The notes under the pieces: generated by a model
Database searches by the model: none
What the model was told of the DNA's origin: nothing
What the model saw: only the letters and a program-made list of their open reading frames with translations
Shown: positions 9,396-17,888 of the stretch, in pieces
Position numbering within the stretch: position 1 is the first letter of the stretch
Layout of the letters: each line of letters starts with the position of its first letter
DNA from: Pseudonocardia sp. CNS-139
GTDB lineage: Bacteria; Actinomycetota; Actinomycetes; Mycobacteriales; Pseudonocardiaceae
Assembly (NCBI GenBank): GCA_001942415.1
Contig: MKJX01000077.1
Location: 1-64,000 of the forward strand
Direction: 5' to 3'
Length of the DNA: 64,000 nucleotides
Program-made: the position numbers and the translations under genes

Positions 9396-9425
9396 TATAA
9401 CGGACTAATGTCCGCTAGACGGACA
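9396..9425. promoter_or_regulatory. promoter with CGGAC/GTCCG repeats before MFS gene
   Basis: The sequence TATAAC (9396-9401) resembles a -10 box and runs into three alternating half sites: CGGAC (9401-9405), GTCCG (9410-9414) and CGGAC (9420-9424). They form two overlapping inverted repeats, the larger being TGTCCG-CTAGA-CGGACA. Such a cluster immediately downstream of a -10 box and 20 bases before the MFS start is a likely repressor operator. Confidence 0.5.
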
Positions 9426-9445
9426 CGATCGCCATTGGAGCGCCG

Positions 9446-10715
9446 ATGACGCAGCAGAGCGCCCCCGACGGAGGGCCGGCTCCGAGCAGCACCCGGCCGG
9501 TCCGGCCGGCGTCCACGGCGGCCCTCACCCTGGGCTTCGCCGTGCTCTGCCTCTCGTACCTGCTCAACGCGATGGACCGGCAGGTCTTCTACCCGCTGCT
9601 GCCCGAGATCCGGAACGAGTTCGGGTTCTCGCTGGACCAGTCCGGCCTCCTGGCCACCGGGTTCACGCTCGGCATCGCGCTGACCGGCCTGCCCGCCGGG
9701 TACCTGCTCGACCGCATGTCCCGGCGGACGATCGTGGTCGTCAGCGTGGTCGTCTACTCGCTGGGCACCATCGCCATCCCGCTCTCCGCCGGCTTCGCCG
9801 ACATGGCGCTGTACCGGCTGGTCAGCGGCATCGGCGAGGGCGTGCAGGCCACCGCCATCTACGCGATCATCGGCGCCTACTACTTCCACCGCAGGGCCTT
9901 CGCCGCCGGCTTCATCGGGCTCGCGTTCGGGCTCGGCGTGTTCCTCGGCCCGGTGATCGGCCAGGCGCTCGCCACCGGGCTCGGCGGCTGGCGCGTCCCG
10001 TTCTACGTGTTCGGCGTCCTGGGGCTCGTCATGGCGCTCGTGCTGCTCGTCGCCGTGCCGCGGCAGATGAGCGAGGCGGTCGCCGGCCGGGAGAGCGCCG
10101 GCGACACCGCCTCCTACGACCACATCCCGGCCAACCCGTACAACCGCAACACGCTGGGCTTCGGCATCACCTCGCCGTCTCCGGGCTGGTCTTCTACGGG
10201 TTCCTCGGGCTCTACCCGACCTTCCTGCGCGAGCAGCTGGAGTTCGGACCCGGGCAGGCCGCGCTGGCGGCGTCGCTCGTCGGGTTCGGCGCGATGATGG
10301 CGCTGCCCGTCGGCTGGCTGGCCGACCGCGTCGACCAGCGCATGCTGCTCGCGATCGGCTTCGTCGGCTCGTCACTGACGGCGCTGGCCGCCTACCGGTT
10401 CGCCGCCGACGTCCCCACGCAGTACGTGCTCGCGTTCCTGATGGGGACGTTCGCCAGCGGCGTGCTCTTCACGAACTGCAGCACCGTGCTCCAGCGGGCC
10501 GTCCGGCCGGAGCACGTCGGGCGCGGCGCCGGGATGTTCATGCTCACCTACTACGTGGCCGCGGCCGTCTCGGGGCTGATCTTCGCGCGGCTGGTGGCCG
10601 GCATGGGCTGGGAGGCGCCGGCCTCGTCCAGCTCACGCTGCTCCCGATCGTCGGGCTCGCGGCGCTCGCGCTCGTCGACGTCCGGAGGATGAACGTGCCG
10701 CCCCGGGTCAGCTGA
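9446..10715 (+). CDS. MFS transporter, spinster/ACS-like (frame slips near 10168 and 10615)
   Basis: A 12-helix major facilitator. The N-terminal half reads YLLNAMDRQVFYPLLPEIR and GYLLDRMSRRTIVVVS (loop 2-3 motif), as in metabolite:proton symporters. One base is missing near 10168, after FGIT, and again near 10615, after GMGWE; with both restored the protein runs about 424 residues to TGA 10713, ending LALVDVRRMNVPPRVS. The stop region overlaps the end of the convergent DUF1905 gene by eight bases. ATG 9446 follows a weak GGAG. Regulated probably by the repeat cluster just upstream. Substrate unknown. Confidence 0.82.
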
Positions 10716-10983
10716 ACCGCTGCTCCAGCCGGAACGTCACCTCCTCGCCGGCCGCGCTCTTGCCGATCGCCTTGCAGAGCGCGGCCCGGATCGGCAGCCA
10801 GTGCGGCCCGGTGCCGGACGGCATCAGCGTCGCCGTGAACGGGTGCCCGTCGACGGTCCCGCCGACCTTCACCGGCCGGCGGGTCCCGAGCAGCTCGGCC
10901 GAGCCGGGCACGGTGACATAGGTGGCGAAGGCCCCGTCCTTCTCGATGGGGGCGGTGAAGGTGTGGTCGAGCGGCTCGGCCAT
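10708..10983 (-). CDS. DUF1905 domain protein
   Basis: A 91-residue small beta-barrel protein of the DUF1905 family, recognised from the opening HTFTAPIEKDGAFATYVTVP, the middle RRPVKVGGTVDGHPFTATLMPSG and the C-terminal LCKAIGKSAAGEEVTFRLE. The ATG at 10983 overlaps the TGA of the alpha/beta hydrolase upstream (TGATG), so the two are co-transcribed and translationally coupled. The function of the family is unknown; some members are fused to bacteriocin-protection-like (YdeI/OmpD-associated) domains. Confidence 0.78.
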   Translation of the reverse strand: MAEPLDHTFTAPIEKDGAFATYVTVPGSAELLGTRRPVKVGGTVDGHPFTATLMPSGTGPHWLPIRAALCKAIGKSAAGEEVTFRLEQRFS

Positions 10984-11814
10984 CACGGCCGGCCCGCCAC
11001 CAGCACCGCGCGCAGCGGCCCGGCGAACGCCGCCGGGTCGTCGACGAACCCGGTGTGGTCGCCGGGGAAGTACGTCGCTCGACGCCGAGCGCGGCCGCGA
11101 GCGCCGTGGTCGTCAGGTCGCACAGCTGGCCGGCCGACTCCCGGCCGATCCCGGCGACGATCCGCACCGGGCCCTCCCGCAGAGCGGCGAGGTCGGGCTG
11201 CCAGTGCGTGCTGAACCGCAGCTCGTGGGCGAACCACTGGCGCTCGTCGGCGACGACCTTCGGGTCGCGCTCGCCGCCGAACCACTCCTCGACGGCCTCC
11301 GGGGGCATCGGGATGTCGGCGTTCGCGAGAACCGCGACCACGCGCCCGTCACGTCACCGGCGAGGTACGTGGCGATCATGTCCTCGTGCGCCGCCCGGCG
11401 CTGCTCGCGGTCGTCGAGCAGCTCGGCCAGCGGCGGCTCGTGGGCGATCACCGTGCGCACCTGCTCGGGGCGCGCCTGCGCGAGCGCCAGCGCGGTGACC
11501 GCGCCGCCGCTGGAACCGAGCACCGCGGCCGGTCCGGCGTCCAGGTGGGCGAGCAGGCGGGAGAGGTCGTCCGCCCGCCGCTCCGGCGTCGAGTCGAGGT
11601 CCGGCCCGGTGATCGGGCTGCGGCCCACCCCCCGCGGGTCGGTCGTGAGCACGGTGTGGTCGGTGGCGAGCAGGTCGGCGAGCGGCGCGAACGCGGCGGC
11701 GTCCATCGGGGCGCCGACCAGCACGACCAGCGGTCCCGAGCCGCGGACCTCGTAGTACAGCTCGGCGTCCGGGACGGCGAGGGTGGCGGTCGTCGCGGTG
11801 GTCGTCGGGGTCAT
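10983..11814 (-). CDS. alpha/beta hydrolase (frame slips near 11342 and 11070)
   Basis: Start ATG 11814 follows AAGGAG. The N-terminal half has LYYEVRGSGPLVVLVGAPMD (oxyanion region) and the nucleophile elbow VLGSSGGAVTALAL; the middle EEWFGGERDPKVVADERQW and the end with the His in FPGDHTGFVDDPAAF complete the fold. The three parts are in three frames; one base is lacking near 11342 and one near 11070. Corrected length is about 278 residues. The gene is divergent from the ECF sigma factor, with only 73 bases between the two starts, and such hydrolases commonly neighbour SigG-type sigma factors. Substrate unknown. Confidence 0.8.
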
Positions 11815-11887
11815 GCGGGTCTCCTTGCGTCGCTCCGGCGTTCGGTCGCGGAACCAGACTCCGGAGGCAGGGGCAGAATCATCGGGT

Positions 11888-12919
11888 GTGACGGAGAACA
11901 TCGCAGTGACCGACCAGGCCGAGCTCGACCTGGCCAGGGCGCGCGCGGGCGACGGCTCCGCGTTCACGCACCTCGTCGAACCGCTGCGCGGTGAGCTGCA
12001 CGCGCACTGCTACCGCATGCTCGGGTCCAGCCACGACGCCGACGACGCCCTGCAGGACGCGCTCGTGCGCGCGTGGCGCGGCATCGCCCGCTTCGAGGCC
12101 CGCAGCTCGCTGCGCAAGTGGCTCTACACCGTCGCCACCAACGCCTGCCTCGACGCGATCGCCCGCCGCGGCCGCCGGGAGCTGCCGATGGACCTCGGCC
12201 CGTCGAGCGAACGGGCCGTGGCCGGCGACACCCCGCTCACCGACGTCGCGTGGCTCGGCCCCTACCCGGACGCCGCGCTCGCCGCGGGGCCGCCCGCCCC
12301 CGAGGCGCGCTACGAGCAGCGCGAGGCCGTGGAGCTGGCGTTCGTCGCCGCGCTGCAGCACCTGCCCGGCAACCAGCGCGCCGCGCTGCTGCTCTTCGAG
12401 GTGCTGGGCTTCTCCGCGGCCGAGATCGCCGACACGATGAAGACGTCCACCGCGTCCGTCAACAGCGCACTCCAGCGGGCCCGCAAGATCGTCGCGGAGA
12501 AGGTCCCGCCGCGCACCCAGCAGCGCGCGGTGGCCGACCTCGGCGACGCCCGCCTGCGCGAGATCGTCACCGGCTTCTCCGGCGCCCTCGAACGCGGCGA
12601 CACCGCCGCCCTCGTCGCGCTGCTCACCGAGGACGTCACGTGGTCGATGCCGCCGCTGCCGCACTGGTACCGCGGGCGCGCCGCCGTCACCGACTTCGTC
12701 AGCATTGTGCCGATGACGTGCGGCTCGTGGCGGCACGTCGCCACCAGCGCGAACGGGCAGCCGGCGATCGGCTGCTACCTGTGGGACGACACGGCAGCGC
12801 GGCACGTCGCGTTCTCGGTGGACGTGCTCACCCTGCGCGGCGACCGGGTGGCCGAGGTCACCTCGTTCATCGGGGCCGAGCACTTCGCGGTGCTCGGCCT
12901 CCCGGCCGCCGTCGACTGA
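11888..12919 (+). CDS. ECF sigma factor with C-terminal SnoaL domain, SigG-like
   Basis: A 343-residue sigma factor read from GTG 11888. Sigma region 2 includes HCYRMLGSSHDADDALQDAL and RKWLYTVATNACLDAIARR; region 4 includes HLPGNQRAALLLFEVLGFSA followed by the helix-turn-helix MKTSTASVNSALQRARK. From about residue 225 a SnoaL/NTF2-like domain follows, with WSMPPLPHWYRGRAAVTDFV. This architecture is that of the SigG (ECF41-like) group, in which the C-terminal domain controls activity in place of an anti-sigma factor. No anti-sigma gene is nearby, in agreement. The divergent alpha/beta hydrolase is the likely target or partner. Confidence 0.87.
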   Translation: MTENIAVTDQAELDLARARAGDGSAFTHLVEPLRGELHAHCYRMLGSSHDADDALQDALVRAWRGIARFEARSSLRKWLYTVATNACLDAIARRGRRELPMDLGPSSERAVAGDTPLTDVAWLGPYPDAALAAGPPAPEARYEQREAVELAFVAALQHLPGNQRAALLLFEVLGFSAAEIADTMKTSTASVNSALQRARKIVAEKVPPRTQQRAVADLGDARLREIVTGFSGALERGDTAALVALLTEDVTWSMPPLPHWYRGRAAVTDFVSIVPMTCGSWRHVATSANGQPAIGCYLWDDTAARHVAFSVDVLTLRGDRVAEVTSFIGAEHFAVLGLPAAVD

Positions 12920-12926
12920 GCAGCCG

Positions 12927-13741
12927 TCAGGCCGCGCGGATCTCGTACCGGAAGAGCCGGACGTAGTCCCGGGACAGCGGCAGCGCGGCGAACACCCGGA
13001 ACGCCACCCGTTGCGGCCGCAGCGGGATCGTCGCCCACTCCTGCAGCGCCGACACCCGGTCCACGACCCTCAGCCGCGGGTTCCACGCCTCCAGCTCGCT
13101 GCCGTCGCCGATCCCCGACCGGAAGAAGCGGGTGACCGTCGGCGTCCAGCGCGGGACCCCGTCGAAGAGCAGCTCGCCGCCCCTCGCGAAGCGGTCGGTG
13201 ATCCGCTGCAGCAGCCCCCGGACGTCGGCCTCGACGAGGTAGGGCAGCAGACCCTCGGCCACCACCAGCACCGGGCGGTCGGCCGGGATCTCCTCCAGCC
13301 AGCCCGGGTCCGTCACCGACGAGCCGATCATCCGATAGCGCGGCTGCTCCTCGTAGAGCTTCCGGCGCCCGACCATGACCTCCGGGACGTCCACGTCGTA
13401 CCAGTCGACGCCGGCCGGCACGTCGAGCCGGAACACCCGGCTGTCGAGGCCGCAGCCCAGGTGCAGCACCACCGCGTCGGGGTGGCGGGCCAGGAACGCG
13501 GCGGTCCACACGTCGAGCTTCTTCGCGCGCAGTGTGACGACGAACTGGCCGCCCCACGGCTGGGAGTAGCGGCGCAGCCGAGCGAGGTCGTAGTCGATCC
13601 GGTCGATCACGTCGGCGGCGGTGTGGTCGGCCAGCACCGAGTTCGGCAGCGGCTCTCCTCCGCGTGCAGGTACAGCGTCATCAGCATCGTCGAGGGCACC
13701 GAACCCAGTCGCAGCCCGGTGAAGTCGACCTTCTCAGCCAC
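12927..13741 (-). CDS. class I methyltransferase, LCM/TcmP-like (frame slip near 13655)
   Basis: S-adenosylmethionine-dependent methyltransferase. GTG 13741 follows AGGAGGGGG and begins AEKVDFTGLRLGSVPSTML; after one missing base near 13655 the main frame continues LADHTAADVIDRIDYD. The SAM site is VVLHLGCGLDSRVFRLD, followed by the acidic VDWYDVDVPEVM and the VVAEGLLPYL segment typical of leucine-carboxyl-methyltransferase-like and TcmP polyketide O-methyltransferase proteins. Corrected length is about 271 residues. The start overlaps the end of the MarR gene, so it is probably controlled by that regulator. Acceptor substrate unknown. Confidence 0.82.
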
Positions 13742-14210
13742 CGTTCCCCCTCCTGCCATCCCGAAAGCTCTCCCAACGAGAGACGAAGTCCGCGCCGAAG
13801 TCACGGATGCAGAACTCCAGGAAGTCGCGCAGCTCCTCCAGGTGCTCGCGTTGCACGCTCCGGTCGGCGCCGACCGCCGACAGCCCGAACTCCGCGGCGG
13901 CGATGCCGGGTTGCATACGGGCGGCCTGGAGCTGGAGCACGCGGGTGAAGCCGCCGGCGGTGATGCGGTACTCGTGCCGGCGCTCGGACGACGGCCGGCG
14001 CTCGATCATCCCGACCTCCTGGAGCTGACGGGCGACGGTGCTGACCGACGCCTTGCTCACCCCGAGCGCCTCCGCGAGCTGCGCCAACGACTGGTGCGGC
14101 GGGTCGCACACCATCAGCCGGCCGTAGATCCGGCCCATGGTGCGGGTCCCGCCGGCCATCTCCAGCCACAGGCCCATGCGGTCGACGAAGTCCGCCTCGT
14201 CCGGCGACAT
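13734..14210 (-). CDS. MarR/GbsR-type transcriptional regulator
   Basis: A 158-residue winged-helix regulator from ATG 14210 (GGAGG seven bases upstream; an ATG at 14222 is the alternative). The helix-turn-helix is SLAQLAEALGVSKASVSTVA, followed by LQEVGMIERRPSSERRHEYR as wing. The long N-terminal helix and FLEFCIRDFGADFVSRWESF C-terminus resemble GbsR-like MarR proteins. Its stop overlaps the start of the methyltransferase gene, forming a two-gene operon, and a perfect 11-bp inverted repeat lies just before its start, which implies autoregulation. Confidence 0.85.
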   Translation of the reverse strand: MSPDEADFVDRMGLWLEMAGGTRTMGRIYGRLMVCDPPHQSLAQLAEALGVSKASVSTVARQLQEVGMIERRPSSERRHEYRITAGGFTRVLQLQAARMQPGIAAAEFGLSAVGADRSVQREHLEELRDFLEFCIRDFGADFVSRWESFRDGRRGNGG

Positions 14211-14223
14211 GACCCTCCGCATC

Positions 14224-14249
14224 GTTCGTTCAGTACGGACTGAACGAAC
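14224..14249. promoter_or_regulatory. perfect 26-bp operator palindrome of the MarR operon
   Basis: GTTCGTTCAGT (14224-14234), a spacer ACGG, then the exact inverse ACTGAACGAAC (14239-14249). It lies 14 to 39 bases upstream of the MarR start, where a repressor would block transcription of the regulator-methyltransferase pair. The neighbouring minus-strand gene at 14266 ends on the other side, so it is not its target. Confidence 0.75.
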
Positions 14250-14265
14250 TGTACACCGGTGGCCG

Positions 14266-14592
14266 TCAGCCGGAAACGAGACGTTCGGCGTGGTCTGCCT
14301 CGTCCTCGCGCAGCACGGCGGGGCCGCTCGACCGCAGCCGCCAGCGGGCCGCGAGCGCATCCCCGATCCGGGCCCTGACCTCGGCCTCGTCGGCGGGCTC
14401 GGCCGCGAACAGCACCCGCAGCCGGACGTCGGCGCCGTCGCGCGTCGCAGCGGTGTGGTGCGCGGCGAGCGGGCAGGGCGGCGCGTGGTCCCAGTGGCCG
14501 CAGAGCGCGACGGTGACCGCGGCGCCCGGTGCCCGCTCGTCGCCGCCGGGGTCCATGGTCACGGTCGCCTCGTGCACGTACGCGCGGCGCAC
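14266..14592 (-). CDS. conserved hypothetical protein with CGHW-His/Cys cluster
   Basis: About 108 residues from GTG 14592. The middle part reads VTVALCGHWDHAPPCPLAAH, a Cys/His-rich stretch, then VRLRVLFAAEPADEAEVRARIG. I do not recognise a named family, though the pattern CGHW...PC...HH followed by a ferredoxin-like segment recurs in actinobacterial hypothetical proteins as far as I remember. The gene is divergent from the VOC gene (starts 70 bases apart). Third codon positions are strongly GC, as in real genes. Function unknown; the Cys/His cluster might bind metal. Confidence 0.5.
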   Translation of the reverse strand: MRRAYVHEATVTMDPGGDERAPGAAVTVALCGHWDHAPPCPLAAHHTAATRDGADVRLRVLFAAEPADEAEVRARIGDALAARWRLRSSGPAVLREDEADHAERLVSG

Positions 14593-14661
14593 GGGACTGA
14601 TCGTCCCGGTCCGGACGCCGCCCGTCGAGTGTTGTCGGTGCCGCGCCCTACCCTCGCGGCC

Positions 14662-15305
14662 ATGCCCGAGTGGATCACGCCGGCCGAGTTCCACGCGGCC
14701 ACCGGTATCGAGCACTGGCGCGTGCTCTACGACGGCGCGCACGCGTTCTTCCGCACACCCACCTACGCCGACGGCGTGGCGCTGGTGGCGGCGGTCGGCG
14801 CGGTCGCCGCCGACCGCCGCCCCGACGTGAACCTGCGGGCCGAGGGGGTCGGCGTCGGCCTCACCACCCGCGACGTCGACGGGCTCACCCCGCGCGACGT
14901 CGAGGTGGCCCGGGCGGTCTCCGCGGCCGCCCGCGACCTCGGCGCCACCGCCGACCCGAGCGCGGTGCAGGTGGTGGAGATCGCCGTCCAGGCGCTGGTC
15001 GTGACCGACGTCCTGCCGTTCTGGCGCGCCGTGCTGGGCTACGCCGAGCGCGGGCCGTACGACCTCGTCGACCGCCGCGGCAAGGGCCCGGCGATCGCGC
15101 TGCAGGACATGGACGCGCCACGCCCGCAGCGCAACCGCCTGCACGTCGACATCTCGGTGCCGCACGACATGGCGCAGGCCCGGGTGGCCGCCGCGGTCGC
15201 GGCCGGCGGCCGGCTCGTCACCGACGAGCACGCCCCGTCCTGGTGGGTGCTCGCCGACGCGAGGGCAACGAGGCGTGCCTCGCCACCTGGATGGGCCGCG
15301 GCTGA
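14662..15305 (+). CDS. pterin-dehydratase-like / VOC two-domain protein (frame slip near 15258)
   Basis: ATG 14662. Residues 1-100 resemble pterin-4a-carbinolamine dehydratase: ITPAEFHAATGIEHWRVLYD, then RRPDVNLRAEGVGVGLTTRD and GLTPRDVEVARAVS. The active-site His-His of true dehydratases is Arg-Arg here, so that activity is doubtful. Residues from about 110 are a glyoxalase-like (VOC) domain: VQALVVTDVLPFWRAVLGY. The frame shifts near 15258, after SWWVLADA; the continuation EGNEACLATWMGRG closes the domain at TGA 15303. About 213 residues when corrected. It converges with the next VOC gene. Confidence 0.75.
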
Positions 15306-15318
15306 CGCTTCCCCCGGC

Positions 15319-15857
15319 CTACCTGCTGCGCAGCGGGTCGCTGCCGTCCCAGCCCACGGAGGCCCGCCACATGGCGGTGAAGCCCTGGTCCATCCCCGCC
15401 GTGGCTTGATCAGCTCAACCATGCCCGGCTTGTCCAGGCCGCCGTCCATGTAGGCCACCTCGCCGCCGCCGCTTCCGGTGCCCGCCCGGAATGCGAGCGC
15501 ATACCCGTCCTTCTGCATTCGCGCGATATCGCCGTCGATGTCGTCACTGGCCACCCCGAAATGGTGGAAACCGTATCCGGAGCGGTCGACCATCTCCTTG
15601 TAGACCGACGGGCTGTCGTCCAGGGGCTGGATGAGCTCGATCTGCATGTGCCCGGCGAAACCCATGGCGATGTCCACCCGGGCCACGCTCTCCTCGCCCC
15701 GGTAGACAGGCTGTTCCCCGCCCCACCCCGGGATCAGGAAGAACGGCCCGGCTTTCAGGTCGGCGGTCCAGAACGTCACCGCCTCGCGGACGTCGGGCAC
15801 CACGAAGGCGGTCTGGATGATGCCGCCGTGCGGCTGGCCGAACCCGAAATCGGGCAT
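15319..15857 (-). CDS. VOC superfamily (glyoxalase/epimerase-like) protein, frame slip near 15392
   Basis: ATG 15857 with GAGGAG upstream. The sequence HGGIIQTAFVVPDVREAVTF begins a VOC fold; MQIELIQPLDDSPSVYKEMV and GYGFHHFGVASDDIDGDI carry the usual metal-binding Glu and His positions, as in methylmalonyl-CoA-epimerase-like proteins. Near 15392, in a run of four G on the coding strand, one base is missing; restoring it changes the out-of-frame tail into MDQGFTAMWRASVGWDGSDP and a stop at 15319. Corrected length is about 180 residues. Substrate unknown. Confidence 0.75.
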
Positions 15858-16010
15858 TCCCACTCCTCGCTGAGTCCACCATCTGAAATGCGCGACACGC
15901 GGCGCATTCGGACCGTACTCGCCGACGCGCCGCCGTGGGATGGGCGTGACGGCGCCGGCCGGCAGCGCTACCGTCCGCTGCACAACCCAAGGCAACGTTG
16001 GGAGGCCGCC

Positions 16011-16193
16011 ATGGCGGGCAAGTTCGAGGTGTACGAGGACCGCGCCGGGAAGTACCGGTTCCGGCTCAAGTCGAGCAACGGCCAGGTCGTCGCGACCGGC
16101 GAGGCGTACGAGACGAAGGCCGCGGCCAAGAAGGGCTGCGAGTCGGTCCAGAACGCGGCGGACGGCGCGACGATCGTCGAGACCGACTCCTGA
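16011..16193 (+). CDS. DUF1508 (YegP-like) small protein
   Basis: A 60-residue protein starting at ATG 16011 after GGGAGG. It is a single DUF1508 repeat: MAGKFEVYEDRAGKYRFRLK, then SSNGQVVATGEAYETKAAAK and a closing VQNAADGATIVETDS. Family members bind no known ligand and are of unknown function; many carry two copies of the repeat, this one carries one. It stands alone between minus-strand genes. Confidence 0.85.
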   Translation: MAGKFEVYEDRAGKYRFRLKSSNGQVVATGEAYETKAAAKKGCESVQNAADGATIVETDS

Positions 16194-16208
16194 CCCACGC
16201 CGTCCGCC

Positions 16209-16957
16209 TCACCGGCGGGCCTCGACGAGGTGCCGCGTCGAGTGCGCCACGAACCGGCCCTCGGCGCGGATCTGCGCGTCGAGCCGGCGCAGCGCGTCGC
16301 GGTAGCGGTCGACGCCGAAGTCCGGCACCCACCAGACGCACTTGCGCAGCACGTAGACGACCGCACCGACGTCGAAGAACTCCATCCGGCACCGCGCCGT
16401 CCGCAGGTCCACGACCTCCAGCCCGGCCGCGGCGGCGGCCGCCGTCTCGTGCCGCGGGTCCCGCGCGGCGCGGCTCGCCGGCTGCGGGCCCAGGAAGTAC
16501 TCGATCAGCTCGATCGCCGACCCCGGCCCCACGTGCTGGGCGAGGTAGCCGCCGCCGGCGACGAGCACCCGCGCGATCTCCGGCCAGTCCGGGCGCACCG
16601 GATGCCGGCTCACCACCAGCTCGACGACCCGTCCGGGAACGGCAGCGGGTCGCCGTCGCGCGTCGCGACCACCTCGACGCCGCGCGGGCCCAGCAGCGCC
16701 GCGGCCCGGCGGGCGTTCGGCGGCCAGCTCTCCGTCGCGCACATCCGCGGCGGGAACGCCGGCACCTCGGCGAGGACCTCCCCGCCCCCCGTGTCGACAT
16801 CCAGCGCCGACGCGACCGTGGGCAGCCGCCCCGCCAGCAGCCGCGCGTACCCCCACGGCGGGCGCTCCTCGCTCGCCCGGCCGTCCAACCAGCCGAAACC
16901 CCACCCCGTGACGTCGGCGGCCGCGGCCTCCGCGACCAGCTCGTCGAACCCGCGCAC
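16209..16957 (-). CDS. class I SAM-dependent methyltransferase (frame slip near 16632)
   Basis: ATG 16957. The SAM-binding strand is VASALDVDTGGGEVLAEVPA (motif I with DxGGG), preceded by a helical N-terminus with GWGFGWLDGRASEERPPWGY. After GDPLPFPDGS one base is missing near 16632; the continuation VELVVSRHPVRPDWPEIARV and GGGYLAQHVGPGSAIELIEY completes a Methyltransf_11-type fold of about 249 residues. The stop at 16209 nearly abuts the end of the DUF1508 gene. Acceptor unknown. Confidence 0.8.
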
Positions 16958-16990
16958 CGTCCCAGCATCGGCCGCGCGGCAACCGACTTC

Positions 16991-17809
16991 CTAGGACCGC
17001 GGCCCCGGCCGCCAGCTCTCGCCGAGGGTGCCCTGCGCCGCGGCCGTGCCGCTGCGACCGCCGCCGCGGCCACGCAGGACATGGGCGAACCCCACCGCCA
17101 ACAGCCCTCCGACCAGCGGGCCGACGAGGTAGGCCCACCACGCCGTCCAGTCGCCGAGCACCAGCGCCGGCCCGAGCGAGCGGGCCGGGTTCATCGACGC
17201 GCCGCTGACCGGCGACCCCCACAGCCCGGCGAGCGCGATGTAGCTGCCCACGCCGATCGCGGCGAGCGGCCCGATCTGCTGCGCCCCGGACGCCGTGCCG
17301 AGGATCACGCTCACGAGCCCCGTGGTCAGCACGATCTCCCACAGCATCGCGGTGGTCGTCGAGATGCCCGCGCCCGGCAGCGTCAGCCCCGCGCTGCCCT
17401 GCCTGCCGATCAGCGCCCACAGCAGCAGCGTCGCGAGGGCGGCGCCGAGTAACTGGGCGACGACGTACGCCGGCACCCGCCGCCACGGGAAGTCGCCGCG
17501 CGCCGCGAACGCGATGCTCACCGCCGGGTTGAGGTGCGCGCCCGACACCGTCCCCATGAACAGGATGATCGCCGCGACCATCAGCGCCGGGGCCACCACC
17601 CGCGCGCCGTACGGCACCGCATCCGCCCCGAACCGCGCGTTGACCATGCCGCCGCCGACCGCGACGAGCACCAGGAAGAACGTCCCGAGCAGCTCGGAGA
17701 ACAGCCGCCGGCCCTCGTAGCCGTCGTCCCAGAAGTCGAACTCCCCGACGACCGAGTTGGGCTGCCCGATCGAGCGCAGGGCGACCCGGTCGTCCGCTCC
17801 TGTGGTCAT
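16991..17809 (-). CDS. aquaporin / MIP family channel
   Basis: An intact 272-residue channel protein starting at ATG 17809. Both pore motifs are present: GAHLNPAVS (NPA 94-96) and GASMNPARS (NPA 207-209), with the selectivity-filter Arg after the second NPA. Six membrane segments can be traced, from LFSELLGTFFLVLVAVGGGM to YLVGPLVGGLLAVGFAHVL. The N-terminal 30 residues and the Gly/Arg C-terminus are cytoplasmic tails. It lies 80 bases downstream of the glutamate decarboxylase gene on the same strand; pairing of a channel with the decarboxylase suggests a shared role in acid or osmotic stress, but this is inference. Water versus glycerol selectivity cannot be told with certainty. Confidence 0.9.
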   Translation of the reverse strand: MTTGADDRVALRSIGQPNSVVGEFDFWDDGYEGRRLFSELLGTFFLVLVAVGGGMVNARFGADAVPYGARVVAPALMVAAIILFMGTVSGAHLNPAVSIAFAARGDFPWRRVPAYVVAQLLGAALATLLLWALIGRQGSAGLTLPGAGISTTTAMLWEIVLTTGLVSVILGTASGAQQIGPLAAIGVGSYIALAGLWGSPVSGASMNPARSLGPALVLGDWTAWWAYLVGPLVGGLLAVGFAHVLRGRGGGRSGTAAAQGTLGESWRPGPRS

Positions 17810-17888
17810 GGCGCCCTCCTCCGCCCGGAGCGCCGAGAGTCGTCCGGCCCCGGGATCACCCGCATCACCCGCCCGGGGTGAGCGGCGC

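Noticed and set aside
6620-9400. A 926-residue plus-strand open frame
   Set aside because: It runs opposite the oxidoreductase and hydrolase genes and has the repetitive Arg/Val/His composition of a shadow; both minus-strand genes carry recognisable catalytic motifs.
10294-10692. Separate small MFS-like gene
   Set aside because: It continues the upstream transporter in another frame with no break in the protein family; it is part of the frame-slipped gene.
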